From NCBI RefSeq assembly GCF_014652475.1, contig NZ_BMYW01000014.1, positions 1-53,231 of the forward strand: a stretch of DNA of 53,231 nt, given 5' to 3'. This document shows, piece by piece, positions 1 through 8,017 of this stretch. Position 1 is the first letter of the stretch. Every line of letters begins with the position of its first letter. The DNA comes from Vogesella alkaliphila (GTDB lineage: Bacteria; Pseudomonadota; Gammaproteobacteria; Burkholderiales; Chromobacteriaceae). Both the position numbers and the translations under genes were made by a program. Below the pieces are notes generated by a model. It was not told the DNA's origin and ran no database searches. It saw only the letters and a list, made by a program, of their open reading frames with translations.

Positions 1-43
1 TATTTGGCTTGGCCAGACACTTACACCTATCGGTTATTCGTTC

Positions 44-55
44 TGTTAAAGAGCA
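44..55 (-). promoter_or_regulatory. rRNA operon boxA antitermination element
   Basis: Read on the minus strand the bases are TGCTCTTTAACA, the classic bacterial rrn boxA that recruits NusB/NusE for antitermination. It lies 44 bp downstream of the promoter at 99-127, and the following leader continues toward the left edge. The 16S gene itself must lie beyond base 1 and is not in this window. Confidence 0.85.
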
Positions 56-98
56 GTGCTGAACCGCGTTTCGTTTGCGGCGTCAGCTAAGGAGGCGA

Positions 99-127
99 AC
101 TATAGCGAAGCCACCAAACCACGTCAA
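99..127 (-). promoter_or_regulatory. rRNA operon P1-type promoter
   Basis: On the minus strand there is TTGACG (122-127), a 17-bp spacer, then TATAGT (99-104), a near-consensus sigma-70 promoter. The bases upstream (about 130-175) are rich in A/T tracts, which fits an UP element, and the first transcribed bases are G/C rich as in stringently controlled rrn promoters. With the boxA at 44-55 this marks an rRNA operon transcribed out of the left edge, divergent from the HAD phosphatase gene. Confidence 0.82.
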
Positions 128-273
128 CACCTGATAGCGTGTTTTTTGCGAAAAAACCACAAGCCATTGATTTTAATAGGCTGCAATTCTGAAAAAATCC
201 GGAACCACACGCCGGACCGGCTCTGCTACGCTGGACACCCTACCCCATCCAACATGCAAATACCCATCAACCC

Positions 274-918
274 ATGCAACGACACTGGCTTTTCGATCTC
301 GACGACACCCTGCACCACGCCGGCGCGCAGGTCTTTCCGCTGATTACGCTACGGATGACCAGCTACATCATGCAGCATCTACAGGTTGACGAAAACGAGG
401 CGCACCGCCTGCGCAAGCTGTACTGGCGGCGCTATGGCGCGACCCTTGGCGGCCTGGTCAGGCATCACCGCATCGACGCCGACCATTTCTTGCGCAGCAC
501 CCATGACATGGCCGAGCTACTCCCCCTGATCGACAGCAGCAACCAGCTACCGCAGTTGCTGAGCCGCCTGCCGGGACGCAAGTGGGTGTTCTCCAACGGT
601 CCGCAACACTATGTAGAGGCGATGATCGAACACCTGCGCATCGGCCATCTGTTCGAGGAGGTTTTCGGCATCGAACGCTTCGGTCATCCCAAGCCGCGGG
701 TCGCCGCTTTCCGGCGGGTGCTGCGTCAGAGCGGCATTGCCGCCGAGCGCTGCATCATGGTGGAAGATTCTGCGGCCAACCTGCGCACGGCACGACAGCT
801 GGGCATGCGGACGGTGTGGGTCAGCCAGCAGAAACGCAAGCCGTGCTGGGTCGACTACCGCATCGGCAGCCTGAGCCAGTTGCCGCGCCTGGCGTTTAGC
901 GACGGTGCTGCTGTCTGA
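274..918 (+). CDS. HAD-superfamily hydrolase, pyrimidine 5'-nucleotidase type
   Basis: This 214-residue protein has all four HAD motifs. Motif I is DLDDT at residues 8-12 (nucleophile Asp8, acid/base Asp10), motif II is Ser107-Asn108 in FSNG, motif III is Lys140 in HPKP, and motif IV is VEDSAAN around residues 163-169. The helical cap inserted between motifs I and II and the DLDDTLH variant resemble the pyrimidine 5'-nucleotidase (SDT1-like) subfamily, which dephosphorylates nucleoside monophosphates. The substrate is inferred from subfamily only. The gene is divergent from the rRNA promoter and its last 23 bases overlap the end of the convergent VanZ-like gene. A 12/13 match to the dispersed 13-bp repeat lies at 771-783, inside the motif IV region. 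Confidence 0.85.
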   Translation: MQRHWLFDLDDTLHHAGAQVFPLITLRMTSYIMQHLQVDENEAHRLRKLYWRRYGATLGGLVRHHRIDADHFLRSTHDMAELLPLIDSSNQLPQLLSRLPGRKWVFSNGPQHYVEAMIEHLRIGHLFEEVFGIERFGHPKPRVAAFRRVLRQSGIAAERCIMVEDSAANLRTARQLGMRTVWVSQQKRKPCWVDYRIGSLSQLPRLAFSDGAAV

Positions 919-1981
919 GCGACAGCAACAGGCAGGCAAATGCCCCCAACGGCCACAAGTCGGCCACCAGATCGACCAGCGCGCTCATGTTCAACAGATG
1001 GCCGTAGCTCCAGCGGAACAGCGACAGCACGTCGGACTGCAGACCGGACAGCGGCCAGAACGACACCACCAGTTGTGACAGCAGCAGGCACAACATGGCG
1101 GCCACGGTTTGCGGCCAACGTTGGCCGCGCGTCACCGCCCACACCAGCAACAGGCCGCCGAGCAGGCCCAGCGCGACGTTGAGATTGACCCACTGGAAGA
1201 ACAGCGCCGGCTTCAGCAACGCACCGGCAGTGACCAGTTTCAGCACGATCACCGTCAGCAGGAAGTAGACGATGGCGCGCAGCTGGTACTGGCGCCGGCT
1301 CAGGAAGCAGGTCAGGAACAACAGGCTGCCGGCGAGATTGAGCATCGCGCTACCGCCTTCGATCAGCATCAGGAATAGCTGCGGATCCTGCAGCGGCGAG
1401 ATATACGGCTGCGGCAGCCCCTCCGGCAACACCACCATGCCGAACAGCGGAATCGCCGGATTCAGCTGCGTCAGGAACCACAGCCCGATCAGCAGCAAGG
1501 CGTAGTCGGCACTGCTGTCGCCGACGAACCAGCGCCGGCGCAACGCCTTGCCCTGCGCCCAGAAGCGGGAAAACAGCGGAAAAGTCGCCAGCGTCGCACC
1601 GCAGGTGGCGCCGCCGACGTTGTACAGCACGTCAAGATTGGACGCGACGCGCAGCGGCAGGAACTGCTGCAGCGTCTCCACCAGCACGCTGCTGACACTG
1701 GCCACCACCATCGCCAGAGCCCAGCCCTGCCACTTGCGACGCGGCACCAGCGCCAGGCTGAAGCCGTAGGGAATGTAGATCAGCAGGTTGACGGCATTGT
1801 CGAAAAAGCGGGTGTAGTACGGCAGCGGGTAAAACAGGAAGTCGAACAGCGGCAGACCGGTATCCTGCCAGCCGCTAAACGGGTAGGCGCTGAGGAACAC
1901 GATCAGTGCGGCATTGATCAGTGCCGCGTGCAGCGCGACATGGCTGCGATCGGAAGCAGGAGAAACGGAAGCGGAGCTCAT
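896..1981 (-). CDS. VanZ-like integral membrane protein
   Basis: A hydrophobic 361-residue protein. The N-terminal third carries the VanZ-like pattern: a first membrane helix, then FDNAVNLLIYIPYG and a later NVGGATCGA stretch. Several more membrane helices follow, so it is longer than a minimal VanZ domain protein. The open frame extends upstream to 2146, but that part overlaps the cysteine synthase-like gene and reads as basic low-quality sequence, so I place the start at the ATG at 1981, 27 bp after the upstream stop. No strong ribosome binding site is visible. The function of VanZ-like proteins outside glycopeptide resistance is mostly unknown. A degenerate self-palindromic copy of the dispersed repeat lies at 1110-1129. 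Confidence 0.7.
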   Translation of the reverse strand: MSSASVSPASDRSHVALHAALINAALIVFLSAYPFSGWQDTGLPLFDFLFYPLPYYTRFFDNAVNLLIYIPYGFSLALVPRRKWQGWALAMVVASVSSVLVETLQQFLPLRVASNLDVLYNVGGATCGATLATFPLFSRFWAQGKALRRRWFVGDSSADYALLLIGLWFLTQLNPAIPLFGMVVLPEGLPQPYISPLQDPQLFLMLIEGGSAMLNLAGSLLFLTCFLSRRQYQLRAIVYFLLTVIVLKLVTAGALLKPALFFQWVNLNVALGLLGGLLLVWAVTRGQRWPQTVAAMLCLLLSQLVVSFWPLSGLQSDVLSLFRWSYGHLLNMSALVDLVADLWPLGAFACLLLSLRQQHRR

Positions 1982-2007
1982 CGGAATCGTCTGGCCAGGC
2001 AAGCGGT

Positions 2008-3078
2008 TCAGGCCTGCGCCTCCGACCACACGCCCTCGTGGAAGAAGCGGCGATAGCGCGTCAGCCACGGCGCGATGTCGTAGCCATGCTGCGCCAGCCA
2101 GGCCGGATCGAAGTAACTGTTGAGATAGCGGTTGCCGTCGTCGCACAGCAGCGTGACGATGCTGCCGCCCTGACCGTTACGCTGCATTTCCGCTGCCAGC
2201 TGGCAGACACCGTAGAAATTGGTGCCGGTGGAGCCGCCGCACTTGCGCCCAAGCACCTCTTCCAGAAAATGCACGGCGGCGTAGCTGGCGACGTTCGGCA
2301 CGCGGATCATGTGATCGACCACGCCGGGAATGAAGGACGGCTCGACGCGCGGGCGACCGATACCCTCCACCCCGGAGCCGCCGCTGCACTGCTGGTCGCG
2401 CTGGCCACTATAGTAGCTGTCGTAGAACACCGAGTTTTCCGGATCCACCACGCACACCCGCGTCGCCAGGCGCTGGTAGCGCACGTAGCGGCCAAAGGTG
2501 GCACTGGTGCCGCCGGTGCCGGCGCCGCACACGATCCACTCCGGTACCGGATGCGGCTCCAGCGCCATCTGCCGGAAGATGGTATCGGCGATATTGTTGT
2601 TGCCGCGCCAGTCGGTGGCGCGCTCGGCGTAGGTAAACTGGTCCATGTAGTGGCCGTCCAGCTGCTCGGCCAGTTGTCGCGACACGTCATAGATGGTGGC
2701 CGGATCGTCAACCAGGTGGCAGCGCCCGCCGTAGAACTCGATGGCGCGGATTTTCTCGACCGAGGTGCTGCGCGGCATCACCGCGATGAACGGCAGGCCC
2801 AGCAGGCGGGCGAAGTAGGCCTCCGACACCGCGGTACTGCCGCTGGACGCCTCGATGATGCTGGTGCCGGCCTTGATCCAACCGTTGCACAAGCCATAGA
2901 GAAACAGGGAGCGCGCCAGGCGGTGCTTGAGGCTACCGGTCGGATGGGTCGACTCGTCCTTGAAGTAGAGCTGGATGTCGGGCAGGCCCGGCAAGGGCAA
3001 GGGAATCAGGTGCGTATCGCTGGAGCGATTGAAGTCTGCCTCGATCTTTTGTACCGCCTGCGCCACCCAGCTGCTCAT
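2008..3078 (-). CDS. PLP-dependent cysteine synthase/desulfhydrase family protein
   Basis: A 356-residue fold-type II PLP enzyme. The Schiff-base lysine is in [12 protein letters not shown], a substrate-binding SSGST loop follows, and the glycine-rich phosphate-binding loop is GAGTGGTSA. These place it with the cysteine synthase superfamily. It is longer than CysK (about 310 residues) and resembles the separate PLP-dependent cysteine synthase-like group that includes Cds1-type cysteine desulfhydrases, so synthesis versus desulfhydration of cysteine cannot be decided. The start at 3078 is chosen because AAGGAG lies 6 bases upstream; two in-frame upstream starts lie too close to or before that site. 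The VanZ-like gene follows 26 bp downstream and may be cotranscribed. Confidence 0.78.
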   Translation of the reverse strand: MSSWVAQAVQKIEADFNRSSDTHLIPLPLPGLPDIQLYFKDESTHPTGSLKHRLARSLFLYGLCNGWIKAGTSIIEASSGSTAVSEAYFARLLGLPFIAVMPRSTSVEKIRAIEFYGGRCHLVDDPATIYDVSRQLAEQLDGHYMDQFTYAERATDWRGNNNIADTIFRQMALEPHPVPEWIVCGAGTGGTSATFGRYVRYQRLATRVCVVDPENSVFYDSYYSGQRDQQCSGGSGVEGIGRPRVEPSFIPGVVDHMIRVPNVASYAAVHFLEEVLGRKCGGSTGTNFYGVCQLAAEMQRNGQGGSIVTLLCDDGNRYLNSYFDPAWLAQHGYDIAPWLTRYRRFFHEGVWSEAQA

Positions 3079-3119
3079 CGTCATCTCCTTGGAATAGGCG
3101 CATTGTACCCGAGTCATGC

Positions 3120-3145
3120 AAAAAGGGCGCCGCAGCGCCCTTTTT
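3120..3145 (-). terminator. Rho-independent terminator after ompW
   Basis: Stem GGGCGC (3125-3130), loop CGCA, stem GCGCCC, flanked by A5 and T5, so it could work in both directions. It sits between the end of ompW and the start of the cysteine synthase-like gene, both on the minus strand. Confidence 0.8.
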
Positions 3146-3167
3146 CATGCCAGCCGCAGCCGGTCGA

Positions 3168-3767
3168 TCAGAACTTCATGCCGATACCGACACTGGTCAC
3201 CAGCGGGTTGATGTCCAGGGTACCGACATTGCCGCCAGCAACGGAGGAGTCAACCTTGGTCTTGATCCAGATTTTTTTCATGTCCAGGTTCAGGAACAGG
3301 TCCTTGGTCAGCGGCATGTCCATGCCGACCTGCAGCGCAGGACCGAAGCTGTTTTTCTTGATGGACAGGCCGAGACCGGAATCATCCTTGAAACCGTAGA
3401 AGCGGGTGTAGTTGATACCGGCACCGGCGTACGGGCGGAACTGGCCTTCCGGATTGAAGTGGTACTGCAGGGTCAGTGTCGGTGGCAGCACTTTCACGGA
3501 ACCGACCTTGGCGCCACCAGCGGTGATGTCGTGCTTGGACGTACCCAGGATCAGCTCGGCACCGATGTTGTTGGTGAGCATGTAGGTGAAGTCCAGCTCG
3601 GGAATGGTGTCATCCTTGACATCGACATTCAGCTGTTGCAGCACGTCGTTTACCGAAGTCTGCGGATTTACGTTAGCAATACGCAAACGTGCGATGATGT
3701 CGCCCTGTGCCGCGAAGGCACCGGCGGACAAGGAAGCCAGAATGGCGGCGATAGCGAATTTTTTCAT
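3168..3767 (-). CDS. ompW: OmpW-family outer membrane protein
   Basis: A 199-residue precursor. The start MKKFAIAAILASLSAGAFA is a standard signal peptide with an AFA cleavage site near residue 19. The mature part alternates polar and hydrophobic residues as in an eight-stranded beta barrel, includes the OmpW-type GAELILGTSKHDI and YAGAGINYTRFY segments, and ends in Phe, as expected for BAM-dependent insertion. The start at 3767 has GGAG about 8 bases upstream; the longer frame to 3812 adds a basic stretch before the signal peptide and is not credible. OmpW proteins are small hydrophobic-solute channels or stress-linked porins. The gene is monocistronic, divergent from ubiD, and followed by a strong terminator. 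Confidence 0.88.
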   Translation of the reverse strand: MKKFAIAAILASLSAGAFAAQGDIIARLRIANVNPQTSVNDVLQQLNVDVKDDTIPELDFTYMLTNNIGAELILGTSKHDITAGGAKVGSVKVLPPTLTLQYHFNPEGQFRPYAGAGINYTRFYGFKDDSGLGLSIKKNSFGPALQVGMDMPLTKDLFLNLDMKKIWIKTKVDSSVAGGNVGTLDINPLVTSVGIGMKF

Positions 3768-3914
3768 GGTTATCTCCAAGCAAGTTCTGCGAAAATTCTT
3801 CTTGTTCGCCAAAGCACTCTTAATTGACCAGCAACTTGTCGAGCACGGCGAAGACGTGCGGCAAGAATAACCTTGCCCCGAGACAGGGTTTTTGCGTTAG
3901 ATCATGAAACGATC

Positions 3915-5390
3915 ATGAAATACCACGACCTGCGGGACTTCATGTCCCAGCTTGAATCGCAAGGCGAGCTCAAGCGCATCAGGGTGCCGGTATCGCCGCA
4001 CCTGGAGATGACCGAAATCGGCGACCGCGTGCTGAAGGCCGGCGGCCCTGCCCTGCTGTTCGAGCAGCCGCAGCAAGGCAACAAGCGTTACGACATCCCG
4101 GTGCTGGCCAACCTGTTTGGCACCCCCAAGCGGGTGGCGATGGGCATGGGTGCGGCCGACGTGATGGAATTGCGCGAAATCGGCAAGACCCTGGCCTATC
4201 TGAAGGAGCCGGAGCCGCCGAAGGGCTTGCGCGACGCCTGGGACAAGCTGCCGCTGCTGAAGCAAGTGCTGTCGATGGCGCCGAAGGAAGTGAAGAAGGC
4301 GCCGTGCCAGGACATCGTGTGGGAAGGCAACGAGGTGGACCTCTCCCGCCTACCGATCCAGCACTGCTGGCCGGGCGACGTGGCGCCGCTGATCACCTGG
4401 GGGCTGACGGTGACCCGCGGCCCGCACAAGAAGCGGCAGAACCTGGGCATCTACCGCCAGCAGGTCATCGGCCGCAACCGCGTGATCATGCGCTGGCTGG
4501 CGCACCGCGGCGGCGCGCTGGACTACCGCGAATTCCGTGCGGCCAACCCTGACACCCCCTACCCGGTGGCGGTGGTACTGGGCTGCGACCCGGCCACCAT
4601 CCTGGGCGCGGTGACCCCGGTGCCGGACACGCTGTCCGAATACCAGTTTGCCGGCCTGCTGCGCGGCAGCCGCACCGAGCTGGTGAAGTGCATCGGCTCC
4701 GACCTGCAGGTGCCGGCCAGCGCCGAAATCGTGCTGGAAGGCCACATCCACCCGAACGACATGGCGATGGAAGGCCCGTACGGCGACCACACCGGCTACT
4801 ACAACGAGCAGGACAGCTTCCCGGTGTTCACCATCGACCGCATCACCATGCGCGAGAATCCGGTGTACCACAGCACCTACACCGGCAAGCCGCCGGATGA
4901 GCCGGCAGTGCTGGGCGTGGCGCTGAACGAGGTGTTCGTGCCCATCCTGCAAAAACAGTTTCCGGAGATTGTGGATTTCTACCTGCCGCCGGAAGGCTGC
5001 AGCTACCGCATGGCGGTGATCAGCATCAAGAAGCAGTACCCCGGCCACGCCAAGCGCGTGATGATGGGCTGCTGGAGCTTCCTGCGCCAGTTCATGTACA
5101 CCAAGTTCATCGTGGTGGTGGACGACGACGTGAACACCCGCGACTGGAAAGAAGTGATCTGGGCGATCACCACGCGCATGGACCCGGTGCGCGATACCAC
5201 GCTGATCGACAACACGCCGATCGACTACCTGGACTTTGCCAGCCCGATTTCCGGGCTGGGCGGCAAGATGGGGCTGGATGCCACCAACAAGCTGCCGGGC
5301 GAAACCAGCCGCGAATGGGGCACGCCGATCGTGATGGATGCCGGCACCCGCCAGCGCGTGGACGAACTGTGGCAGCAACTGGGCCTCTGA
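3915..5390 (+). CDS. ubiD: 4-hydroxy-3-polyprenylbenzoate decarboxylase
   Basis: A 491-residue protein that begins [22 protein letters not shown], the conserved start of UbiD. It keeps the family features throughout, including the [11 protein letters not shown] segment, and the length matches the family (about 490). UbiD decarboxylates the polyprenylated hydroxybenzoate intermediate of ubiquinone synthesis using prenylated FMN made by UbiX, which is not in this window. The start at 3915 follows the family N-terminus; the open frame begins 14 codons earlier and no good ribosome binding site is seen for either. A 12/13 copy of the dispersed repeat is at 4538-4550. Confidence 0.93.
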   Translation: MKYHDLRDFMSQLESQGELKRIRVPVSPHLEMTEIGDRVLKAGGPALLFEQPQQGNKRYDIPVLANLFGTPKRVAMGMGAADVMELREIGKTLAYLKEPEPPKGLRDAWDKLPLLKQVLSMAPKEVKKAPCQDIVWEGNEVDLSRLPIQHCWPGDVAPLITWGLTVTRGPHKKRQNLGIYRQQVIGRNRVIMRWLAHRGGALDYREFRAANPDTPYPVAVVLGCDPATILGAVTPVPDTLSEYQFAGLLRGSRTELVKCIGSDLQVPASAEIVLEGHIHPNDMAMEGPYGDHTGYYNEQDSFPVFTIDRITMRENPVYHSTYTGKPPDEPAVLGVALNEVFVPILQKQFPEIVDFYLPPEGCSYRMAVISIKKQYPGHAKRVMMGCWSFLRQFMYTKFIVVVDDDVNTRDWKEVIWAITTRMDPVRDTTLIDNTPIDYLDFASPISGLGGKMGLDATNKLPGETSREWGTPIVMDAGTRQRVDELWQQLGL

Positions 5391-5419
5391 CACGCCGCCG
5401 CAAATAATTGTGTTCCCCC

Positions 5420-5450
5420 GGACAGGGCGCGTTATCATCGCGCCCTGTCC
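5420..5450. promoter_or_regulatory. 12-bp perfect inverted repeat upstream of yggL
   Basis: GGACAGGGCGCG (5420-5431) and its exact complement (5439-5450) flank a TTATCAT loop. There is no T-run, so it is not a standard terminator for ubiD. The loop holds a -10-like TATCAT, so it may be a control site for yggL; this is inference. Confidence 0.45.
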
Positions 5451-5473
5451 GTACTTACCCTGGAGATCCCACC

Positions 5474-5833
5474 ATGATTAATGCCAATTCCCGCCAGCGC
5501 CTGAAACGCCTGAAACCCCGCCAGCGCAAGAAGCTGCGCGTTGGTGAGTTCCAGGAACTGGGCTTTACCGTGATCGCCAACCTGAAAGAAGACGCCGCTG
5601 CCGGCGCCCACGACGGCCTGCTGGATGCCTGGCTGGACGCGGTCGAGCAGCAGGGTGTCAGCTTCGGCGGCCACTTCAGCGACGGCCAGCTGGACGGCAT
5701 CGTGTTCCCGATCAACGGCGTAGCGGTCACCGCCGAGATGCGCAGCGCGCTGAACGCCTGGCTGCAGGCACGCACCGAAGTCAGCGACGTGGAATGCAGC
5801 GAGCTACTGGACGTGTGGCACAGCGCCTGGTAA
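5474..5833 (+). CDS. yggL: YggL-family (DUF469) 50S ribosome-binding protein
   Basis: A 119-residue protein. The basic N-terminus with SRQRLKRLKPRQRKKLRVGEFQELGF matches the YggL hallmark in which an arginine/lysine-rich start leads into EFQELGF. The C-terminus SELLDVWHSAW matches the family SELFDVWW ending. YggL binds the 50S subunit in E. coli. The start at 5474 has GGAG at a normal distance and excludes a 22-codon upstream extension that would read through the inverted repeat at 5420-5450. A strong terminator follows. Confidence 0.85.
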   Translation: MINANSRQRLKRLKPRQRKKLRVGEFQELGFTVIANLKEDAAAGAHDGLLDAWLDAVEQQGVSFGGHFSDGQLDGIVFPINGVAVTAEMRSALNAWLQARTEVSDVECSELLDVWHSAW

Positions 5834-5857
5834 GGCTGCGGCCAACCCTGGCCCCAT

Positions 5858-5888
5858 GAAAAACGCCTCCGCATTGCGGAGGCGTTTT
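5858..5888. terminator. Bidirectional terminator between yggL and the convergent small gene
   Basis: A 13-bp stem AAAACGCCTCCGC (5860-5872) with a 3-base loop and exact complement ending in TTTT (5876-5888). It serves yggL on the plus strand and, by its A-run, the convergent gene ending at 5899. Confidence 0.85.
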
Positions 5889-5898
5889 GCCATGCGCG

Positions 5899-6249
5899 TC
5901 AGGGCGCGGTCAGCCGGCGGCGCGCGTACAGCAGCAGGCCGTCGGCCAGATGCTGGCACAAGCGCGGCGCGCGCGACGAAGGTTGGCCGCACAGCGGCGA
6001 CGGATCGCCAGCCGCCGCCAGCGTCTGGCACAGCGCCAGCTGTTCGTGCTGCCACGCCAGCCAGTCGGCCTCGCCGCGGCGTTGCAGGCGCTGGTACTGC
6101 TGCGGCCACGGCGCACCGGACTGCAGGGTGCGCCAGCCGAAAAACAGCAGCGAATGCCACAGGGCAAAGCTGCTGCGGCACTGGCGGCGGCACAAGGCCG
6201 GCAACACGGCGTTGACCGCCAGCAGCAAGGGCAACAGGGGCGGGATCAT
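5899..6249 (-). CDS. Small protein of unknown function, cysteine-rich, with N-terminal hydrophobic segment
   Basis: A 116-residue protein I do not recognise. It starts with a hydrophobic segment, MIPPLLPLLLAVNAVLPAL, that could be a signal peptide or a single membrane helix. A Cys-containing helical region follows, with five cysteines (near LCRRQC, LALC, PLCG, RLCQ). The start at 6249 is supported by a strong AAGGAGG 4 bases upstream; the open frame to 6309 lacks one. An exact copy of the dispersed 13-bp repeat lies inside the gene at 5979-5991 and encodes part of the PLCGQPSS loop. Gene status rests on the ribosome binding site and the adjacent terminator. Confidence 0.55.
   Translation of the reverse strand: MIPPLLPLLLAVNAVLPALCRRQCRSSFALWHSLLFFGWRTLQSGAPWPQQYQRLQRRGEADWLAWQHEQLALCQTLAAAGDPSPLCGQPSSRAPRLCQHLADGLLLYARRRLTAP
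5979..5991 (+). repeat. Dispersed 13-bp repeat, exact copy (AAGGTTGGCCGCA)
   Basis: Exact copy inside the small cysteine-rich gene, opposite to its coding direction. It is the first of 15 exact copies in the window. Confidence 0.9.
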
Positions 6250-6359
6250 GGGACCTCCTTTTTGTGCAACGCACAAAACCGGTATAAACCGCTTCTGCCG
6301 TCTTGCCAAGGCCCTTCGTCACATTGCCCCCTCCGTTGCCCGCCCCATCGAATCGGCAC

Positions 6360-6399
6360 AAAAAAAAAGCGCCCCCTGCGGCAAACCGCACGGCGACGC
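6360..6399 (-). terminator. Probable terminator of aspA
   Basis: On the minus strand, after the aspA stop, an outer imperfect stem (GCGTCGCC with GGGGGCGC, one mismatch) encloses an inner TGCGG/CCGCA hairpin and is followed by nine T. The gap 6250-6420 otherwise holds nothing recognised. Confidence 0.65.
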
Positions 6400-6420
6400 C
6401 CTATAAAGGGACCTGCAAAC

Positions 6421-7824
6421 TTACAGGCTGACCCAGCGCGGGCTGGTCAGCGCTTCCGGCTGCAGCAGCTTGTCCAGCTGCTCGCGCGTCAACAGGCCGC
6501 GACGCAGCACGATGTCGTAGACGCTGCCGCCGTTGGCATGCGCCTCGGTCGCCACTTCGGTGGCGGCGGCGTAGCCGATGTAGGGGTTCAGCGCCGTCAC
6601 TAGGCCGACGGAACGGTGCACGGTGTCCAGCAGGTAGTCGCGGTTGGCGGTGATGCCGACCACGCAGTTTTCGCGCAGCGTGTCGCAGGCCGCGGTCAGG
6701 TGGCTGACGCTGCGGAACAGGCTGTAGGCGATCACCGGCTCGAAGGCATTCAGCTGCAGCTGGCCGGCCTCGGCCGCCATGGTGACGGTCATGTCGTTGC
6801 CGATCACTTCATACGCGACCTGGGTCACCACTTCCGGGATCACCGGGTTGACCTTGCCCGGCATGATGGAGGAACCGGCCTGGCGCGGCGGCAGGTTGAT
6901 CTCGCCGAGACCGGCGCGCGGGCCGGACGACAGCAGGCGCAGGTCGTTGCAGCTCTTGGACAGCTTCACCGCCACGCGCTTGAGCACGCCGGACAGCTGC
7001 ACGAAGGCGCCGCAGTCCTGGGTGGCTTCGATCAGGTTCGGCGCGGTCTGCAGCGCGATGCCGGTCAGCGCCGACAGCTTCTCGCACACCAGCGGCGTGT
7101 AGTCCGGGTGGGCGGTGATGCCGGTGCCGATGGCGGTGGCGCCGAGGTTGATCTCCAGCATCAGCGCGCTGGCCTCGTACAGGCGCTGCTCGTCCTCGCC
7201 CAGCATCACCGCGTAGGTGCGGAATTCCTGCCCCAGCGTCATCGGCACCGCGTCCTGCAGCTGCGTGCGGCCCATCTTCAGCACGTCGCCGAATTCGTCG
7301 GCCTTGTCGTCGAAGCTGTCGCGCAGGCGGGCCATCGCCGCCAGCAGACGCTGCACGCCCCAGAACGTCGCCAGACGCAGCGCGGTCGGGTACACGTCGT
7401 TGGTGCTCTGCCCCATGTTCACGTGCTCGTTCGGGTGCAGGTACTGGTACTCGCCCTTGCCGTGGCCGAGGATCTCCAGCGCGCGGTTGGCGATCACCTC
7501 GTTGGCGTTCATATTGGTGGAGGTGCCGGCACCGCCCTGGATCACGTCGACCACGAACTGCTCGTGCAGCTTGCCGGCGCGGATTTCCTCGCAGGCCAGC
7601 ACGATGGCGTCCTTGTGCTTGCCGTCGAGCAGGCCCAGCTGATGGTTGGCCTGCGCCGCCGCCTGCTTGATCACCGCCAGCGCACGGATCAGGTCGCCGT
7701 AACCGGCGATGGTCTGGCCGGTAATCGGGAAGTTCTCGATGGCGCGCAGGGTATGCACGCCCCAGTAAACGTGGGTCGGGACCTCGCGGTCGCCGAGCAG
7801 ATCGTGTTCAAGACGGGTAGCCAT
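6421..7824 (-). CDS. aspA: Aspartate ammonia-lyase (aspartase)
   Basis: A 467-residue member of the fumarase/aspartase superfamily, which deaminates L-aspartate to fumarate and ammonia in the cytoplasm. The signature GSSIMPGKVNP is at residues 317-327 and supplies the catalytic-loop serine. The TSTNMNANEVIANRA and HPNEHVNMGQSTNDVYPTA segments favour aspartase over class II fumarase. The length is normal (about 470). The start at 7824 (MATRLEHDLLGD) matches the family N-terminus; the longer frame to 7923 adds 33 atypical residues. A LysR regulator is encoded 193 bp upstream on the same strand, and the gap holds palindromes and a TTGACA box. Confidence 0.92.
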   Translation of the reverse strand: MATRLEHDLLGDREVPTHVYWGVHTLRAIENFPITGQTIAGYGDLIRALAVIKQAAAQANHQLGLLDGKHKDAIVLACEEIRAGKLHEQFVVDVIQGGAGTSTNMNANEVIANRALEILGHGKGEYQYLHPNEHVNMGQSTNDVYPTALRLATFWGVQRLLAAMARLRDSFDDKADEFGDVLKMGRTQLQDAVPMTLGQEFRTYAVMLGEDEQRLYEASALMLEINLGATAIGTGITAHPDYTPLVCEKLSALTGIALQTAPNLIEATQDCGAFVQLSGVLKRVAVKLSKSCNDLRLLSSGPRAGLGEINLPPRQAGSSIMPGKVNPVIPEVVTQVAYEVIGNDMTVTMAAEAGQLQLNAFEPVIAYSLFRSVSHLTAACDTLRENCVVGITANRDYLLDTVHRSVGLVTALNPYIGYAAATEVATEAHANGGSVYDIVLRRGLLTREQLDKLLQPEALTSPRWVSL

Positions 7825-7922
7825 GGTGTGGTTCTTGTGTGGGGAAGGATGGCCGCCACTGTAGCGCCGCCGTGACAGCCCCGACCAATTCCGAATGGCG
7901 ATAGGATGATGCAGGATTTGCA

Positions 7923-7944
7923 TGATCGTCGATCACGCTGTCAA
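7923..7944 (-). promoter_or_regulatory. Palindrome and -35-like box upstream of aspA
   Basis: TGATCG-T-CGATCA is a 13-bp odd palindrome at 7923-7935, and TTGACA on the minus strand is at 7939-7944. A convincing -10 at 17 bp is not seen. The dyad could be an operator, for example for the adjacent LysR protein; this is inference. Confidence 0.35.
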
Positions 7945-7967
7945 TACGCGATCAAAATACAAGAACA

Positions 7968-7998
7968 TGCGGCCAACCTTGCGCCAAGGTTGGCCGCA
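7968..7998. repeat. Inverted pair of the 13-bp dispersed repeat (hairpin)
   Basis: Two exact copies (7968-7980 minus, 7986-7998 plus) face each other. With one extra pair on each side of the loop they form a perfect 14-bp stem with a CGC loop. The hairpin lies 20 bp past the LysR stop and probably serves as its terminator; the bases beyond it on the minus strand are moderately T-rich (TGTTCTTGTATTTT). Confidence 0.85.
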
Positions 7999-8017
7999 AT
8001 CCCGCTGTCGCGATGCG

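Noticed and set aside
1982-2146. N-terminal extension of the VanZ-like protein
   Set aside because: It overlaps the cysteine synthase-like gene and reads as a low-quality basic stretch.
7945-7967. FNR/Anr box upstream of aspA
   Set aside because: TTGAT is present but the second half-site ATCAA is not; the spacing match is by chance.
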